A DNA stretch of 64,000 nt from Epiperipatus broadwayi. Taxonomy: Eukaryota > Onychophora > Udeonychophora > Euonychophora > Peripatidae. Below are positions 46,240 through 57,769 of the stretch, piece after piece; the first letter of the stretch is position 1; each line of letters opens with the position of its first letter. The notes under the pieces are model-generated. The model was not told the DNA's origin and made no database searches. It saw only the letters and a program-made list of their open reading frames with translations. The translations under genes and the position numbers were made by a program. Where the stretch lies: positions 5,918,098-5,982,097 of the forward strand of contig JAQFVV010000017.1 in assembly GCA_028023455.1 (NCBI GenBank), in the 5' to 3' direction.

Positions 46240-47330
46240 CCAGATAAAAATTAGTGGCACAAGTGCGGATAAACCAACTAACTAACTGGTTAGATATTGG
46301 GTTGGAAATAATAATAATAACTAATTAATACTGGTAATTATATCTTTAAAAGAAATAAAATAAATTTCTAGATATAAACTAATGGATTAATTTCTAATTT
46401 ATATAGGTTAGAATATAAAGAGTTCATATTTAAAGTAGAAAAGAAAATCGAATTTTAGAGATTGGATTGAGTTTTTTTTATTTAAAATTTGTTTAGCTGT
46501 ACTTTCTGATGGGTGGATGATTTTGTCACAGGTTTGAAAATGCAGTTTTCATGCCACTCTAAGATGTTCTATCTCACGTATTGTTTTGACCCACTTTCTG
46601 ATTTCCTATTGTTTGTCATAGTTCAATTAACCTAGTCCTGCCATGATCACAGCTTCTAATTCTCCAAGAAAAGGAGCAAGACATAGTTTTGTATTTTCCA
46701 GCCCCTAAGATTCAAAGGAGCAGAGATTTGCAAAGAAGTTTGCATTTTTATTTTACATCAAGAGTTGTAGTAGCTTATAGTGTTTTCCTAAAGATTTGTG
46801 GTGATGGTGTTTAATTGTATTTTATATATTGGACTATTTTTATCATCTGAGTATTGAACATATTTAGAAAATTTGGTAGTGGTCTATTAGCCACCGTACA
46901 TTGCTTGATGGGGCGATGTTTATGTTCAAAAACATAATAATATAACTTTTCCAGGCTGGATGTGAAAGCACGATTTATTATTATATTCTTATAATTATAA
47001 ATTTATTAAAGTTGTAATTATAAATTTATTAAACGCACATTGATTACGTAATATTTACTGAGGCTATAACCTCGATAATATGCATATAAAATGCGATAGT
47101 AGGGACCTCTACAGGTGTTTTAACCACAAGCTTACGCTATAGAAGAAAAGAGGGGAACCCTTCTTTACTTCAACCTACTTTCTATTTAAATAGGTGAAGC
47201 TGAAGCAGTTAGATCTGTGAGCGTAAAGCTATTCAATACTTCACTGATTAAGTCCACATTTCTTATTACACATTAATACTTGCGAAATCTTTCGATTTAC
47301 AACGAAATACTAAAAATTTAAACATTTAAT
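46240..47330. other. Unassigned intronic DNA
   Basis: A single arm of the 19.2-kb MITE family ('tatattggactatttttatc') occurs at about 46834-46853. Otherwise no feature recognised. Confidence 0.4.
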
Positions 47331-47334
47331 CAGG

Positions 47335-48005
47335 GCTGGCCTTAATAAAATTTATATTTCATTAAGTTATTACAGTGAATTTATTCAATCCTAAACTAGG
47401 TTTAAAATATTATGTTGGTTTTATCTCTTGTTCACAGTAAGTTATAGAGCTCTTGCTCTCTGAGCTGAATTTATGCATAATAATCATTATATGGATTGGT
47501 GCTAATATCTAGTGTTGACATCCAGATAATCCTTGTTGGTGCAAAGAGATGTCCTTTAAAATTTATCCATTCAATTTTATTTTATTTTTAATTCAAAATT
47601 AAGTTTATAGTTGGCTAGTACATTAAATAAGTGGCCAAGGCATTGATGATCAGTACATTTTAGTATCCCAGCACTATTTTTTTTATATTCTGATAGATTA
47701 GCATGTAAATTTGTGCATTCAAATTATTGCTTATATAATCTGCCCCAAGCTTGGCAAGGGCTAAAATATTATCCTGGTCTATAGTGGACATTTTCAAATC
47801 GAGTCACAAGGTTGATTGATTTTATTTTTTGATTATTCATGATGAATAGTTATTCTTTTCTGTAATGCTTCTGACTTTATAGTTAATTTTCTTGCTGATC
47901 TCTCATGTTCATTATCTTCCTTGAATATTTAAATTTGACTATGATGATGATAAGTGACATCACCCCAGATTGATCCCTGTTTCTTTATACCATTGCAATA
48001 TATAT
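47335..48005. repeat. R5 interspersed repeat, uninterrupted copy
   Basis: Continuous counterpart of 33905-34189 plus 41446-41860, showing the pre-insertion order around the LTR target ('ctagtacattaaataagtgg' here, 'cagtatat' and 'taatgatccagg' at the split copy). Non-coding; ends run directly into R2 sequence. Confidence 0.75.
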
Positions 48006-48245
48006 GGAACAATAAAAATATGTGTAAGAGATTGTGATTTGAATTAAATGATGAGTGCTGGTTCACTATGAAGTGTGCATCTTGGGGGATCATACATTTT
48101 TTCACATCTTTGGTCATAGGTTTATTGTTATACCTCTACACAAGCTGTTAAAAGAATAGAAACCAGTTCCTTCCCTGCATGAGAGTGGTATAGTGAATAT
48201 TACACTACAGAAATATTATTCATAAAGCGGATAATCAACACATAT
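48000..48245 (+). repeat. R2 copy, partial
   Basis: Begins at the 'atatatggaacaataaaaat' module and runs through the hammerhead region (ATGATGA near 48048, C3/U4 lost), 'atacctctacacaagctgtt', 'agagtggtatagtgaat' and the end module. Core mutated. Confidence 0.65.
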
Positions 48246-48614
48246 TTTAGCTATTCATCACAAACATTTTAAGGTGCTAGCATGTCTGGTTCATGAATCA
48301 TGACATGAAATGAATGTTTTATATATTTAGCCACAATGGATATGTTAGCATAAAACTAGTCACTGCTGCTATTGAAATGTTTGACATAATTCAAACTGCA
48401 TATAGTCATGGAGCCATGGATCACAAGAACATTTTACAAAACACATTCACATTTCATGTCATAACTCACGATCTGCATATGATCACACCAGAATTTTTGT
48501 AGTATATAACTAAACTGTTGCTATGTAACGAATTGGTCCAGAGATGGTGCTGCACACATCTTGGAGAGAGAAGGTCACATTTTCACTGGGACACACTGTA
48601 TTATTAATAAATAT
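48246..48614. other. Unassigned intronic DNA
   Basis: No recognised feature; the 62-codon frame at 48314-48502 has no motif. Confidence 0.4.
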
Positions 48615-49075
48615 AACCACTACACTATTTATGCTTACATACACAGAGGCAAAACTCTTTATACAGTAGCATCACTCATTGCAAGCCAAAGTAATCAATA
48701 GATGTAGAAGGGTTCACAATAAAATCCCTATCTAGTACCTACTCATCCAATATCCCTCAGACTAGTTGTGGCTTTCATCAATGGTGAACCTTGGATCTGA
48801 GAGCACTGCACCTAATCTTAAGATCTAATGCAACCCTCCAGTAGTTACCTTTTTATCTAACTATAAAGCTTTGAATCCAAAATGAAAACACAATAATATT
48901 CTCAATTCAAATTCATTAGCTTGTACAGTCAGTCATATAGATATGAACTCAGTTCGGCATCCATACTTTTTGATGTTTTTGGTTCTTTAATAACCACAGT
49001 CACCATAATCCTATTGGGTAGGATTAGTATTAAATGACTAAACATCACATGATCACCATTCTTTTTGCTTATACA
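48615..49075 (-). repeat. R1 monomer, first of a tandem pair
   Basis: Same module order as 5651-6112, including the internal 'ggttctttaataaccacag' and 'tcctattgggtaggatt' blocks. Its hammerhead (about 48745-48805, minus) lost the second half of stem II and GAAA by deletion. Confidence 0.7.
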
Positions 49076-49515
49076 AGTTGTTTACACAGAGGCAAAACTC
49101 TCTTTATAATAGTGGCATTCAGTGCAACCCAGAATAATCAATGGATGCGGAAAGGTTTTCACATAAAATCCCTATCTAGTGCTTACTCATCCAATATCTC
49201 CAGATTAGTTTCTAGCTTGTGGCTTTCATCAGTTAAATCTGAGAGCACTTCACCTAGATTTTAGGATTTAATAATAATTATAGTTAGCTAACAATGTAAA
49301 AGGTGACTGCTGGAGAGTAGCATTAGATACTGAAAGATAGGTGCAACACCATCAGATTCAAGGCTCCTCACTGATGAAAATCACAAGCTAGAAACTAGTC
49401 TGGGATATTGGATGAGTAGACACTAGGAGGGGATTTTATGCAAAAACCTTCCTACATTCATTGATTGCTCTGGCTTGCACTAAGTAATGCTACTGTAAGG
49501 AGAGTTTTGCTTCTA
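49076..49515. repeat. R1 second monomer with foldback end
   Basis: Minus-sense R1 to about 49270, then an opposite-sense R1 half to 49515 ending 'gagagttttgctt', so the ends are inverted repeats. The core at 49226-49232 is 451 bp from that of the preceding monomer. The opposite-sense half has a well-preserved hammerhead (next entry). Confidence 0.7.
49355..49413 (+). ncRNA. Hammerhead-ribozyme-like motif (R1, plus strand)
   Basis: Plus strand: lower stem I TCCTCA, CTGATGA (49371-49377), stem II region, GAAAC (49391-49395), 2-nt loop, GTC (49398-49400), then TGGGATATTGGAT. All invariant core bases are present. Stem II is weakened (an AAT in place of AGC in the 5' arm) and lower stem I lacks one G. 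Predicted cleavage after 49400. Confidence 0.6.
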
Positions 49516-50089
49516 TGTAATTATTAAATATATTCATTCCAAAAACTCTCTTTTTTTTTCAAGCTTAACTTAGTTTTGGAAATATTAATATATAAATTGC
49601 AATATACTTTTTTTTAAAATTTGTTTATTACTGAACTAATTTAATATTAACTTATTTTTTTCATACCTATCAAATCTACGTACTTAACATTTCAATTATT
49701 AATTATAACCAGTACTTAAAAAGCACAAAATTACCCACTATATAGAATCGCATAACAATGATCAAAGGAAAGCTAATCGATAGGAAATAAAATGTGCATA
49801 TTTATAATGCAAGGAAATAATAATTTATTTAGCAATCAAATCAATACAGAATGAATGACTCTAATAAATAAAAACTTGTTTCTTTTAAATGAAAATAATA
49901 AACAGGTTGCTATTTGAAATTTCATTTGTAATCTCATATTTATAATGCTTGTAAACAATTATTTTAGTTAAAAAAATAAAATTCATAGAGGTGTAATAAA
50001 TAATAACATGAACGCAATATAAGTTATTATATTTTGAATTAAAAGTGTCAAACTTCCACCATCCACAACTTTGATACTGAGAACTGATG
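49516..50089. other. Unassigned intronic DNA
   Basis: AT-rich; no feature recognised. Confidence 0.4.
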
Positions 50090-50745
50090 GTACATATTCT
50101 GATGACTCATATATACACATGCAGATAAAACCCTCGTGTGTGTGTGTGTGTGTGTAGACCATAACAATCAGCCCTTATGCTATCAACAATCACAACCTGC
50201 AATGCTATCAACAATCTCAACCCTGTAGTCAAGGCAACTTCTTTTAATAATAATAAACATGGTACCTCTTTTATCTACGGTCTGATGTTTATATGGACCC
50301 TAGATGTTGCAACTTGGCCAGGAGTGTACATATTCTGATGACTCATATATACACATGCAGATAAAACCCTCGAGTGTGTGTAGACCATAACAATCAACCC
50401 TTATGCTATCAACAATCACAATCTGCAATCTCAACCCTTATGCTATCAACAATCTCAACCCTGTAGTCAAGGCAACTTCTTTTAATAATAATAAACATGG
50501 TACCTCTTTTATCTACGGTCTGATGTTTATATGGACCCTAGATGTTGCAACTTGGCCAGGAGTGTACATATTCTGATGACTCATATATACACATGCAGAT
50601 AAAACCCTCGAGTGTGTGTGTGTGTGTAGACCATAACAATCAACCCTTATGCTATCAACAATCACAATCTGCAATCTCAACCCTTATGCTATCAACAATC
50701 TCAACCCTGTAGTCAAGGCAACTTCTTTTAATAATAATAAACATG
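50090..50745. repeat. Tandem repeat of ~240-bp units
   Basis: Units begin with 'gtacatattctgatgactca' at about 50091, 50327 and 50569. Each has a (TG)n tract of different length, 'gctatcaacaatc' two or three times, 'ctgtagtcaaggcaacttc', '(TAA)n' and 'atggacccta'. The second and third units are almost identical apart from the TG tract. The third unit lacks the 'ctcttttatctacggtctga' block. The inner 'ctatcaacaatctcaa' is the arm of the hairpin at 20539-20600. Confidence 0.85.
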
Positions 50746-52690
50746 GTATGGACCCTAGATATTGCAACTTGTCCAGGATTGTGAGAATAATAATGCAAAA
50801 CCAACCTCATTAATCAGGCAAATAGATAAAGGTAGCATACCATCTTTATTATTGACAGAGGTTCTCTTAATTACAGGTTTTTGATAGTTTAAGAGTTGAT
50901 TGTATCATCTATATTTATAAGCCTATTAAAGTCTTGAGTAATTGGCTTTATTGTCTTATTATCAGACCAACAGGGCAACCATCAGTTTAACAAAATTAGC
51001 CGAAACCACTATAAACTTAATTGATTATAATTAGAATATTGATGATGATGATCAAACCTTATGGTTCTTATATAACAACTTCATATATGGGATCCCTAAT
51101 ATATTTCTTGATCATCACACATCAAATAATTCAGAGGCTCATAGTCTTTATTTTTTGTAGGTGGGATTTGAACTATGCCAATCCTAATTTGGATCTCCAC
51201 TTTCTTCTCAGAAAGAACACCAAGGGATACACTATCCTCTGGCAGCACAGTTTTCTCTGGTAACAACCCAAGGTTTATCTCAGCTCTGAACATGATTTCT
51301 CAGGATCTGTAGTTTATTGTTATATACACATTTGGAATGAAGCGAACGAGAAGAATTTAAATGACAAAATTGGTTAATTCGTGATAATCGCAATTGACAT
51401 ATATTTAAATCACATATATCTGTAATATTATAGCTTTTATCATGTTTGAAAGAACTTGCAAAAATAATTAGTAAAAATTCAGAAAGATTTTAATCGCCCA
51501 TCTCTACAAAACGTTCCTGTCCAACGTATTCATATTTAATATTAATATAATTAATTTATGAATAAGAATTAAATAATAAGCCAGTAATAATAATGATTAA
51601 ATACAAGTAACTACTGCGCGATAATAACATTCATAAATATATAAACTTAAGACAATGCTTATGCACACAAAAAATATATATTTTAATAATATTCTTAAAT
51701 TGATGAGATCTCTTATTTACATTTATATAAATTAAAAGTATCTTATTAAAGCTTCTTTAACAATTCAAGAAGCTTACTATTATAGGTATAACTTCATATT
51801 TTTATTAGTAATTTAAAAAAAACTGTCCATTTCTTCATTATTATTTAAGATTAAGTCCATATAGATTGGTTGATCCAGGCTTTCCTAGTAATAGTAATTC
51901 TTTTTTAAGAAGCACTGTACATTAACTGCATCTGATGGGACAACTGTTCTCCTGCGATCAAGTTAAGCTATATCTCAATTCCTTCATGATTGGAAAAGCT
52001 ACATTATTTGGGTTCTTGCTAGTGCACATCAGTTAATTTAGCATATTTAAATTTATAGATGTATTTAGTTTAGCTAAAAAAGTATTTCGGCAGTTGTATT
52101 CTTTGACAACAAATAGAAGTTGTGACTTCGTGCACTAAAGAGGACAGCTGCTTATTAAAGAGTTTCTTTATTTTATTAGCTATATGATTCTTAATATACA
52201 CTAAGCAGATACCTTCCTTTCTTCTTCCCTTATCACCTATATATAGTAACCTGCTAGCCTGAGAACATCTTTTGTGATCAACCTGAGCTTGTTTGTTTTC
52301 GTGCTATATTTTATTCTTTGTTCTTATTTTTCTTTACCAAAGTAATTACCACAAATCAGAATCACTGTTAAGGCAGTGTGACTAAGAAAAGCTTTAATAT
52401 GATCATAGCACAGTTAATTTTTGATTCCAAGTACTTTACTGAGACACTGACATCAGTAAGGCATTATAAATACATCATTGGAAATGTTTGTTTGAAAATT
52501 TATGAGGATGGTTTTTTTAATTGTTAATTACAATTCAGCTGTTAGTAACAGCTCACAGATTGATATATAGTTGTTAAAAAACTAAGGACCCTATAATATA
52601 ACAAACTGGTTTCAGTTCTATATGTCTATATAGGCAAGTTGGCTTAGATTGAAAACATTTTTTTTCCAAATTGGGCTAACTCGATAATGA
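50746..52690. other. Mostly unassigned intronic DNA
   Basis: Bases 50880-50975 resemble 20600-20660 ('tataagcctattaaagtc', 'gagtaattgg'). The rest, including the overlapping frames at 51021-51293, has no recognised content. Confidence 0.4.
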
Positions 52691-52960
52691 AACAAAGATA
52701 AATGATGGCTGACAGACAATTAGATCCTGAAGGTCCAGATACTTGTCCAAGATCCAAAACTCATCTGATGAAAGCCATAAGCTTGAAACTAGTTTGAGAA
52801 TATTGGATGAAATATTGCTGGATAAGAATTTGTTATCCATTACCAATCTGCATCTATTATTTATTAAAGCTTACAGCATGTGGTGTGAATGTGAAGAAAA
52901 AAAGAAAGCTTTTGAAATAACACTAAGGTGCAATCAGGTGATAGTCATGTGATTTTTGTT
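52690..52960 (+). repeat. Diverged R1-related copy
   Basis: R1 modules 'gatccaaaactcatctgatg', 'attggatgaaat', 'aaagcttacagc' and a final 'gtcatgtgattttt' terminus. More diverged than other R1 copies but with a clean hammerhead core. Confidence 0.55.
52752..52808 (+). ncRNA. Hammerhead-ribozyme-like motif (diverged R1)
   Basis: ATCCAA upper stem, ACTCA lower stem with one extra T, CTGATGA (52765-52771), stem II AAGC-loop-GCTT with four pairs, GAAAC (52785-52789), 2-nt loop TA, GTT, TGAGA lower stem, TTGGAT upper stem. Compensatory change: the lower stem is CTCA/TGAG here versus CCTCA/TGGGG in other copies. This change preserves pairing. Confidence 0.65.
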
Positions 52961-52964
52961 GGTT

Positions 52965-53835
52965 TTATTTTTTTATCATATTGCTCATGCTATAGAAGAT
53001 ATATTAGATGCAATTTATTTTGATTTATTTAAGGCTTTCGATATGATAAATCATGAAAGGGTTCTTTATGAACTTTACAGTTTAGAGCTTTCTGTAGAGT
53101 TTATTAAATGATTTAATCATTTATTAAAGGTAGAAGAATTATTTATTAAATATGATTTAAAAAATCTCTATTTTATATCATTGTCATGTGAGTGTCCCTC
53201 AAGGCAGCATTCTGTTTCCTTTGCTTTTCAATGTATCTATGGATGATTTTGAGAATTATCTTAAATCTTCATTTTTTAGTGTGCTATGCTAATGACTGCA
53301 ACTTCTTCAAATAGATAGTCATTTTACAAAATTGTATTTATCTACAAATTGAATATTAATAACTTTACAGTATAATGATCAATATAATATCGACAAACGT
53401 TCAGTAGTCTTATATTCTAATAAATTTGAATACTTAGGTATTCTATTTACATATAATGGATATTTTCCTGTGAATACTGAATCCATAATTAACAGAGCTC
53501 TTCAAAATTTATGAGAATGATTTTTATGCATGATAAATTGTTTAATGATCAAATAAAATATAAATTGTTCAAATCTTTCATCTTTACTATTATTGAATAT
53601 GGATCTATTGCTTGGAATCCTTACTTGAAATGGGATATTAAAATGCAAAATATTTAGGAAATAAATTTTATAGACATAGAGCAGATTATCAAAATTTGAT
53701 AATATTCCATTTAATTCTGCAGAATATAAAATGAAGATCAGCTCTTTTTGGTACCAAACCCTGTTACTCAGATACTCTTTAAATTTTCTCCATCATTTTA
53801 TTATTTGGACTGTTGTAATAAAGTTTTTGCAATAC
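52965..53835 (+). pseudogene. LINE (CR1/Jockey-like) reverse transcriptase remnant
   Basis: Broken frames give, in order, DAIYFDLFKAFDMINHERVL (RT motif with D-x2-KAFD), SVPQGSILFPLLFN at 53190-53235, a YANDCNFF block where intact enzymes have YADD (about 53283-53305), KFEYLGILFTYNG, and then IEYGSIAWNPYLKWD. This is the RT palm and thumb order of CR1/Jockey-type LINEs. Many stops, frameshifts and a catalytic-site change (D to N); no endonuclease upstream. A 3' tail is not defined. Confidence 0.75.
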
Positions 53836-54959
53836 TAACCATTTCAATGTGAATGATAAAAATTATAATAAAACTAGATGTACCCAGCCTTTTGAAGGGC
53901 TGCCATTTTGATATTACTTCCTTAGCATTAAATTTTTCATATTAAAAATTATGTATTATTAAATATTCGTAATATGTTTTTTCCATTGGTTGATTTAACA
54001 ATTTTTTTTTTAAGATTTAACACATTAAGTGAAAGAATTTAATATTATATAAATAAATGTGAAAAATTGACAATTGGGAAATTTTTTTTAGGAATATACC
54101 CAGCAACATATTAATACATTTAGCTTTATTAATAGTTGATATTTATTAATGGTGAAATACAAAAATGCCTGCCTTTCAGACCATCATTTAATTGATTGCT
54201 TTAGCAAATATTTTTTAAGATTAAACAAAAGATTTCAATATTATATAAATAAATGTGACAAATGTAGTCGGACTGAAAAGCCGTCATTACATGTTTTTTT
54301 AATATGTGAATTTGACAGCGTTACAGTTTATTAATGGTGGACTTTCGCATAAAATATACTTCATAATAAATTTTTTTAATTAGTTGTGAATTTAACACGA
54401 CAACCTTACAGACAAATTAAGTGGATCTCATGATATCTTTGTGGACAAACATTCACAGCCTTACGAACAAATGTTCACATATATTTTATATATAGCGATT
54501 GTTGTTAAAAAATGTAATCGTTTTATCATTTTCTTCTCATACTCCTGATAGTTTTTGTTATTTCTCTTTCTTTCATGATAGTTATTTTTATTTATTTAAG
54601 TTTTTTTTTCTTTTCTTCCTTTTAGTTTCAATAATAATTTATTATTTCTAATGTATACAGTGATGTCAACCAGACTACGAGGTTCTTTTCCTCCTTTTAG
54701 TTTTAATTTTTGTATGCTTTGTATTTAGTTTGCATGCATTCTATAATAGGTTTAAATTGCTGTAGAATAGTACATTAAATAAATAAATGGATTGAATTAT
54801 TACTATTATTTATAACATTAGTGTATCAATATTATGTAATGTATTTTCATAGCAAGTTATGAAATAAATAATACTCCAATGATGAAGGTTTAAAATAGTA
54901 TGGACCTACATATTCTTTAAAATTTTTATGTTAAGCCAATAAACTATATCTATTGATGA
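53836..54959. other. Unassigned intronic DNA
   Basis: AT-rich with a repeated 'tttaagattaa' and 'atattatataaataaatgtg' segment at about 54012-54065 and 54213-54260 (about 200 bp apart). The 61-codon frame at 54149-54334 has no known motif. Confidence 0.4.
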
Positions 54960-55340
54960 ATAATATATCTGTAACGTAATTTTCACTACACCATTCTCAT
55001 TCAAAGTAGGGACTGGTCTCTATCTACTTTTAACACTTTGTGGAGGGGTGTGATCATAAACATATGACCAAAGATGTGAAAAATATCTATGATCCTCAAA
55101 ATGCACATTTCATGCAGAGCCAGCACTCATCAGTTGGCCCATATCACAATCTCTTAATATTGATAGCCAATTACCACAGTTTAGTTGATAAGTGTCAAAT
55201 TCACCACCCTCACAAGTTTGACATAAACCATTTGCTGGAAGTATATCATTAATTTTTATTAGTCATTCATTAGACTAGAGATTATCCATTTAATGAACAT
55301 ATTTATGTAGTGTAATTTTCACTACACTATTCTTGCTTCC
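54960..55340 (-). repeat. R2 monomer, minus orientation
   Basis: Complete set of R2 modules read on the minus strand, from 'gtaattttcactaca' (the inverted end module) through the hammerhead to the opposite end near 55340. Its right edge again carries the 'gtgtaattttcactacac' scrap. Confidence 0.7.
55086..55147 (-). ncRNA. Hammerhead-ribozyme-like motif (R2, best core)
   Basis: Minus strand: CTGATGA (55127-55133), stem II beginning G-TGC and ending GCA-T, GAAA (55108-55111), stem III ATG-TG-CAT (55101-55108), nucleotide 17 = T (55100), then lower stem I TTG pairing with CAA, and an upper helix GTGAT/ATCAT. All core bases are consensus. A 3-bp stem III distinguishes R2 from R1. Confidence 0.65.
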
Positions 55341-55695
55341 ATTAAGTGGTTAATGTAAAGTTGAGAGGGTAGTAAGTTTGACACATCAATTAAAATTTAG
55401 TAATTGGTTATTTATATAAACTGAACAGTGATAAAGATATGTGTAAGAGATTATAATCCGGGCCGACTGATGAGGGATGGTTCAGCAAGAAATGGGCATC
55501 TTGGGAATCATACATCTTTTTCACAAGACTTTGGTCATGTGTTTATAATAGCATCCCTCCACAAGGTATCAAAAGTGAATAGAAACCAGCCCCTACCTTG
55601 CATGAGAGTGACATAGTGAAAATTATGCTACAGAAATATTATTCATTAAGTGAATAATCTCTAATCTAATGAATAACTAATAAAAATTATTAATA
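55341..55695 (+). repeat. R2 monomer, plus orientation
   Basis: Full R2 module order on the plus strand, ending 'ctctaatctaatgaataact'. With 54960-55340 it forms a divergent pair. Confidence 0.7.
55455..55515 (+). ncRNA. Hammerhead-ribozyme-like motif (R2, plus strand)
   Basis: CTGATGA (55467-55473), GAAA (55489-55492), stem III ATG-GG-CAT, nucleotide 17 = C (55500), then TTGGGAATCAT. The core and stem III are preserved, but stem II has lost pairing (GGATGG in place of TGCTGG), so activity is doubtful. Confidence 0.5.
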
Positions 55696-55995
55696 TAATT
55701 TTTGATGCTTATAAATTTGCCTCTATCCACATTTATGGAAAATACAGAATCAACTCAATATATTATCCAGATAAAAAGAGAAAATTTGTAGACTTTAGTT
55801 CATATATATGTTATTAATATAATAAACCACATTCCCATGCAAGTCACATGTAAATATCACTCTTTTGAAAAAGTGTCAAGAATTCAAATGGATCCATCTA
55901 TTTTTAAGCTTTTAATGCTTATAAATTTAACCTTTCAAAACAGATGGAAAATATCAAATGAATTCAATATATCAGCCAGATGAAAATATGGTAGT
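55696..55995. repeat. Two diverged direct copies of a ~90-bp segment
   Basis: 'tgatgcttataaatttgcct' with 'atggaaaatacagaatcaac' and 'atccagataaaa' at 55700-55780 recur in modified form at 55910-55990, about 210 bp apart. Confidence 0.5.
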
Positions 55996-56246
55996 AATAA
56001 TTATTAAATTCACAATCAATTACACAAGGGACAAGACTGAGTTTCGTTTCTAATGACCCAGTCTTAATAATAAAATTGTAAACATTAGCTCAAAGTATAT
56101 AGTAAATGGCTCCTCCCACAGGCTGTAAATAAATAATAATTTGATTTCCAAAGAAGTATATAATTTTGGTAGCATGTGACAAATAATTAAGAGGACAATA
56201 AAAGGGATTCCCATGGAATTAAAGTACTTGAATCTAAAGTGTATAT
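55996..56246. other. Unassigned intronic DNA
   Basis: No feature recognised. Confidence 0.35.
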
Positions 56247-56254
56247 ATCTAAGG

Positions 56255-56579
56255 CAGGGGTGCCCAACCCTATGATCGTGGGCACCATGGTGCCCGCAGA
56301 CAATTTTGTGTGCCCACCGTTATCCTAACACGAAAAAAAATTATTTATCTGATACAAATAAATTTAATTTTTAAATTTTTTTATAAATTATTGTATTATA
56401 TTGTAATCAAATTGTAGGGCATACTATACTTTTACAGCATAAATAAATATTTTTTTGTACATTATGTGTATTATTAACAATATCCAACTATAAATTTACA
56501 TTGAAAAAATAAATGGTGCCTGCCGCCTGGCCGGTTTTATAGAATGTGCTCTTAAGTGCAAAAAGGTTGGGGACCCCTG
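56255..56579. mobile_element. hAT-superfamily MITE with intact target duplication
   Basis: Terminal inverted repeats CAGGGGTGCCCAACC (left) and GGTTGGGGACCCCTG (right) differ at one or two positions. Perfect 8-bp duplications ATCTAAGG lie at 56247-56254 and 56580-56587. Eight-bp duplications and CAGGG ends define hAT elements. At 325 bp with a short AT-rich interior it carries no transposase and must be mobilised in trans. It is the best-preserved DNA transposon here. Confidence 0.9.
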
Positions 56580-56587
56580 ATCTAAGG

Positions 56588-57239
56588 TCTCTATAATTTA
56601 TATTCTACCACTGAAGGAAATTTAGCAAGTTAGTGACATGCTTAGCTTGGAAAATAAACGGGCATCTATCTAGTAGATACAGTGTAAAAGACAATGAACA
56701 GATTTTACATACCTTTTAATGTCACAATTAAAAGATGATTTTAACATTTGGCTAAGTTTTTCTTACATTATTAAACAGAGCAGTTCATTAGGTGTTTTAT
56801 AAACCCATTTTAAAACAATTATATGTGACAGTTTTTGAACACATATAAGCATAATTTTTCTTAATAATAATGATAAAAAAAACTATACTTTTTTGCCAGC
56901 ATATAGAACACACTCCCCCCCTCAAAATATGCCTAAAATATGGAGTATGTCTTATGTGACAGTAATCAAAATTATGAGTTGAAATTTCAGTCAATCTAAA
57001 ACTTCTGGTTTATATTAAGATAAACATATAAGTATTCTATTGCATTTTGTCCTTTTGCAAAATTGGTTTCAAATAAATCGTTTCCATGTTTTTTTTCTGT
57101 TCTGTAAAGATAAGTTGCATGATACATTTTATGCTTCATTACTTCAGTAAAATAGAGTTCAGATTCACCGCCATCTCATGGCTGTGATTCACCTATTATG
57201 CACTTGCGTGATCATACTTCAACAATACACTGAACAGAA
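56588..57239. other. Unassigned intronic DNA
   Basis: Contains a C run near 56911 within 'catatagaacacactccccc'; the 65-codon frame at 56797-56994 is not recognised. May include the 5' part of the pogo-like element that follows. Confidence 0.35.
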
Positions 57240-57254
57240 AAAGACACAAAACAG

Positions 57255-57670
57255 AAGCTGTGAAAAATAAAGTCAACCAATTAAAAACTCAATTAGCTGT
57301 AATTCTAGGTGGCATAACAAGATAGCTTCAATCTTTATATTTCTGCATTAATAAACCATTTAAAGGATTCATGAAGAAGAAATAGAAAACTCAGATGGAG
57401 TCTACAGATTTTGAAGTGACACCATAAGAAAGGAGAAAGAGGCCTAGAATTTTGCAATTTGTGAATGGATCAAAAGGTCATGGGATGCCGTGAAACGAGA
57501 CAGTTGTAAAGTCATTTAAAAAATGTGAATTAAGAACCCACTTGATGTCACAGAGGATGATTTGTTATATAAAGACTCAGTTTCTGAAGAAGAGATTTCA
57601 AATGATTCTTCATTCAGCTTGGGAGATGAATTTCTGGGTTTTGAAGATGAAGAGTACAAGGTAGCTAACT
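57255..57670 (+). pseudogene. pogo/Tigger-like DDE transposase, C-terminal remnant
   Basis: One frame reads TQLAVILGGIT, LQSLYFCINKPFKGFMKKK, VTP, ILQFVNGS, VVKSFKKCELRTHL, with stops between. It matches the C-terminal half of pogo-type transposases, where 'IPGG-T--LQPLD--INKPFK' and 'SFKKCGI-NALDG' are conserved. The third catalytic acidic residue region is damaged (Q-SLYF in place of QPLDV). Non-functional. It has no visible terminal repeats nearby. Confidence 0.7.
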
Positions 57671-57769
57671 ACAGTGTTCCCTAGTTACATTTTTTGTAGA
57701 TGTAACAAAATGTCGGCAAAAGTTTATCTGTTTTGTATATACAGTTACCAAAAAAAACATTATATATAT

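Noticed and set aside
50100-50150. CTGATGACTCATATAT in the 240-bp tandem repeat as another hammerhead
   Set aside because: No GAAA at the required distance and no stems.
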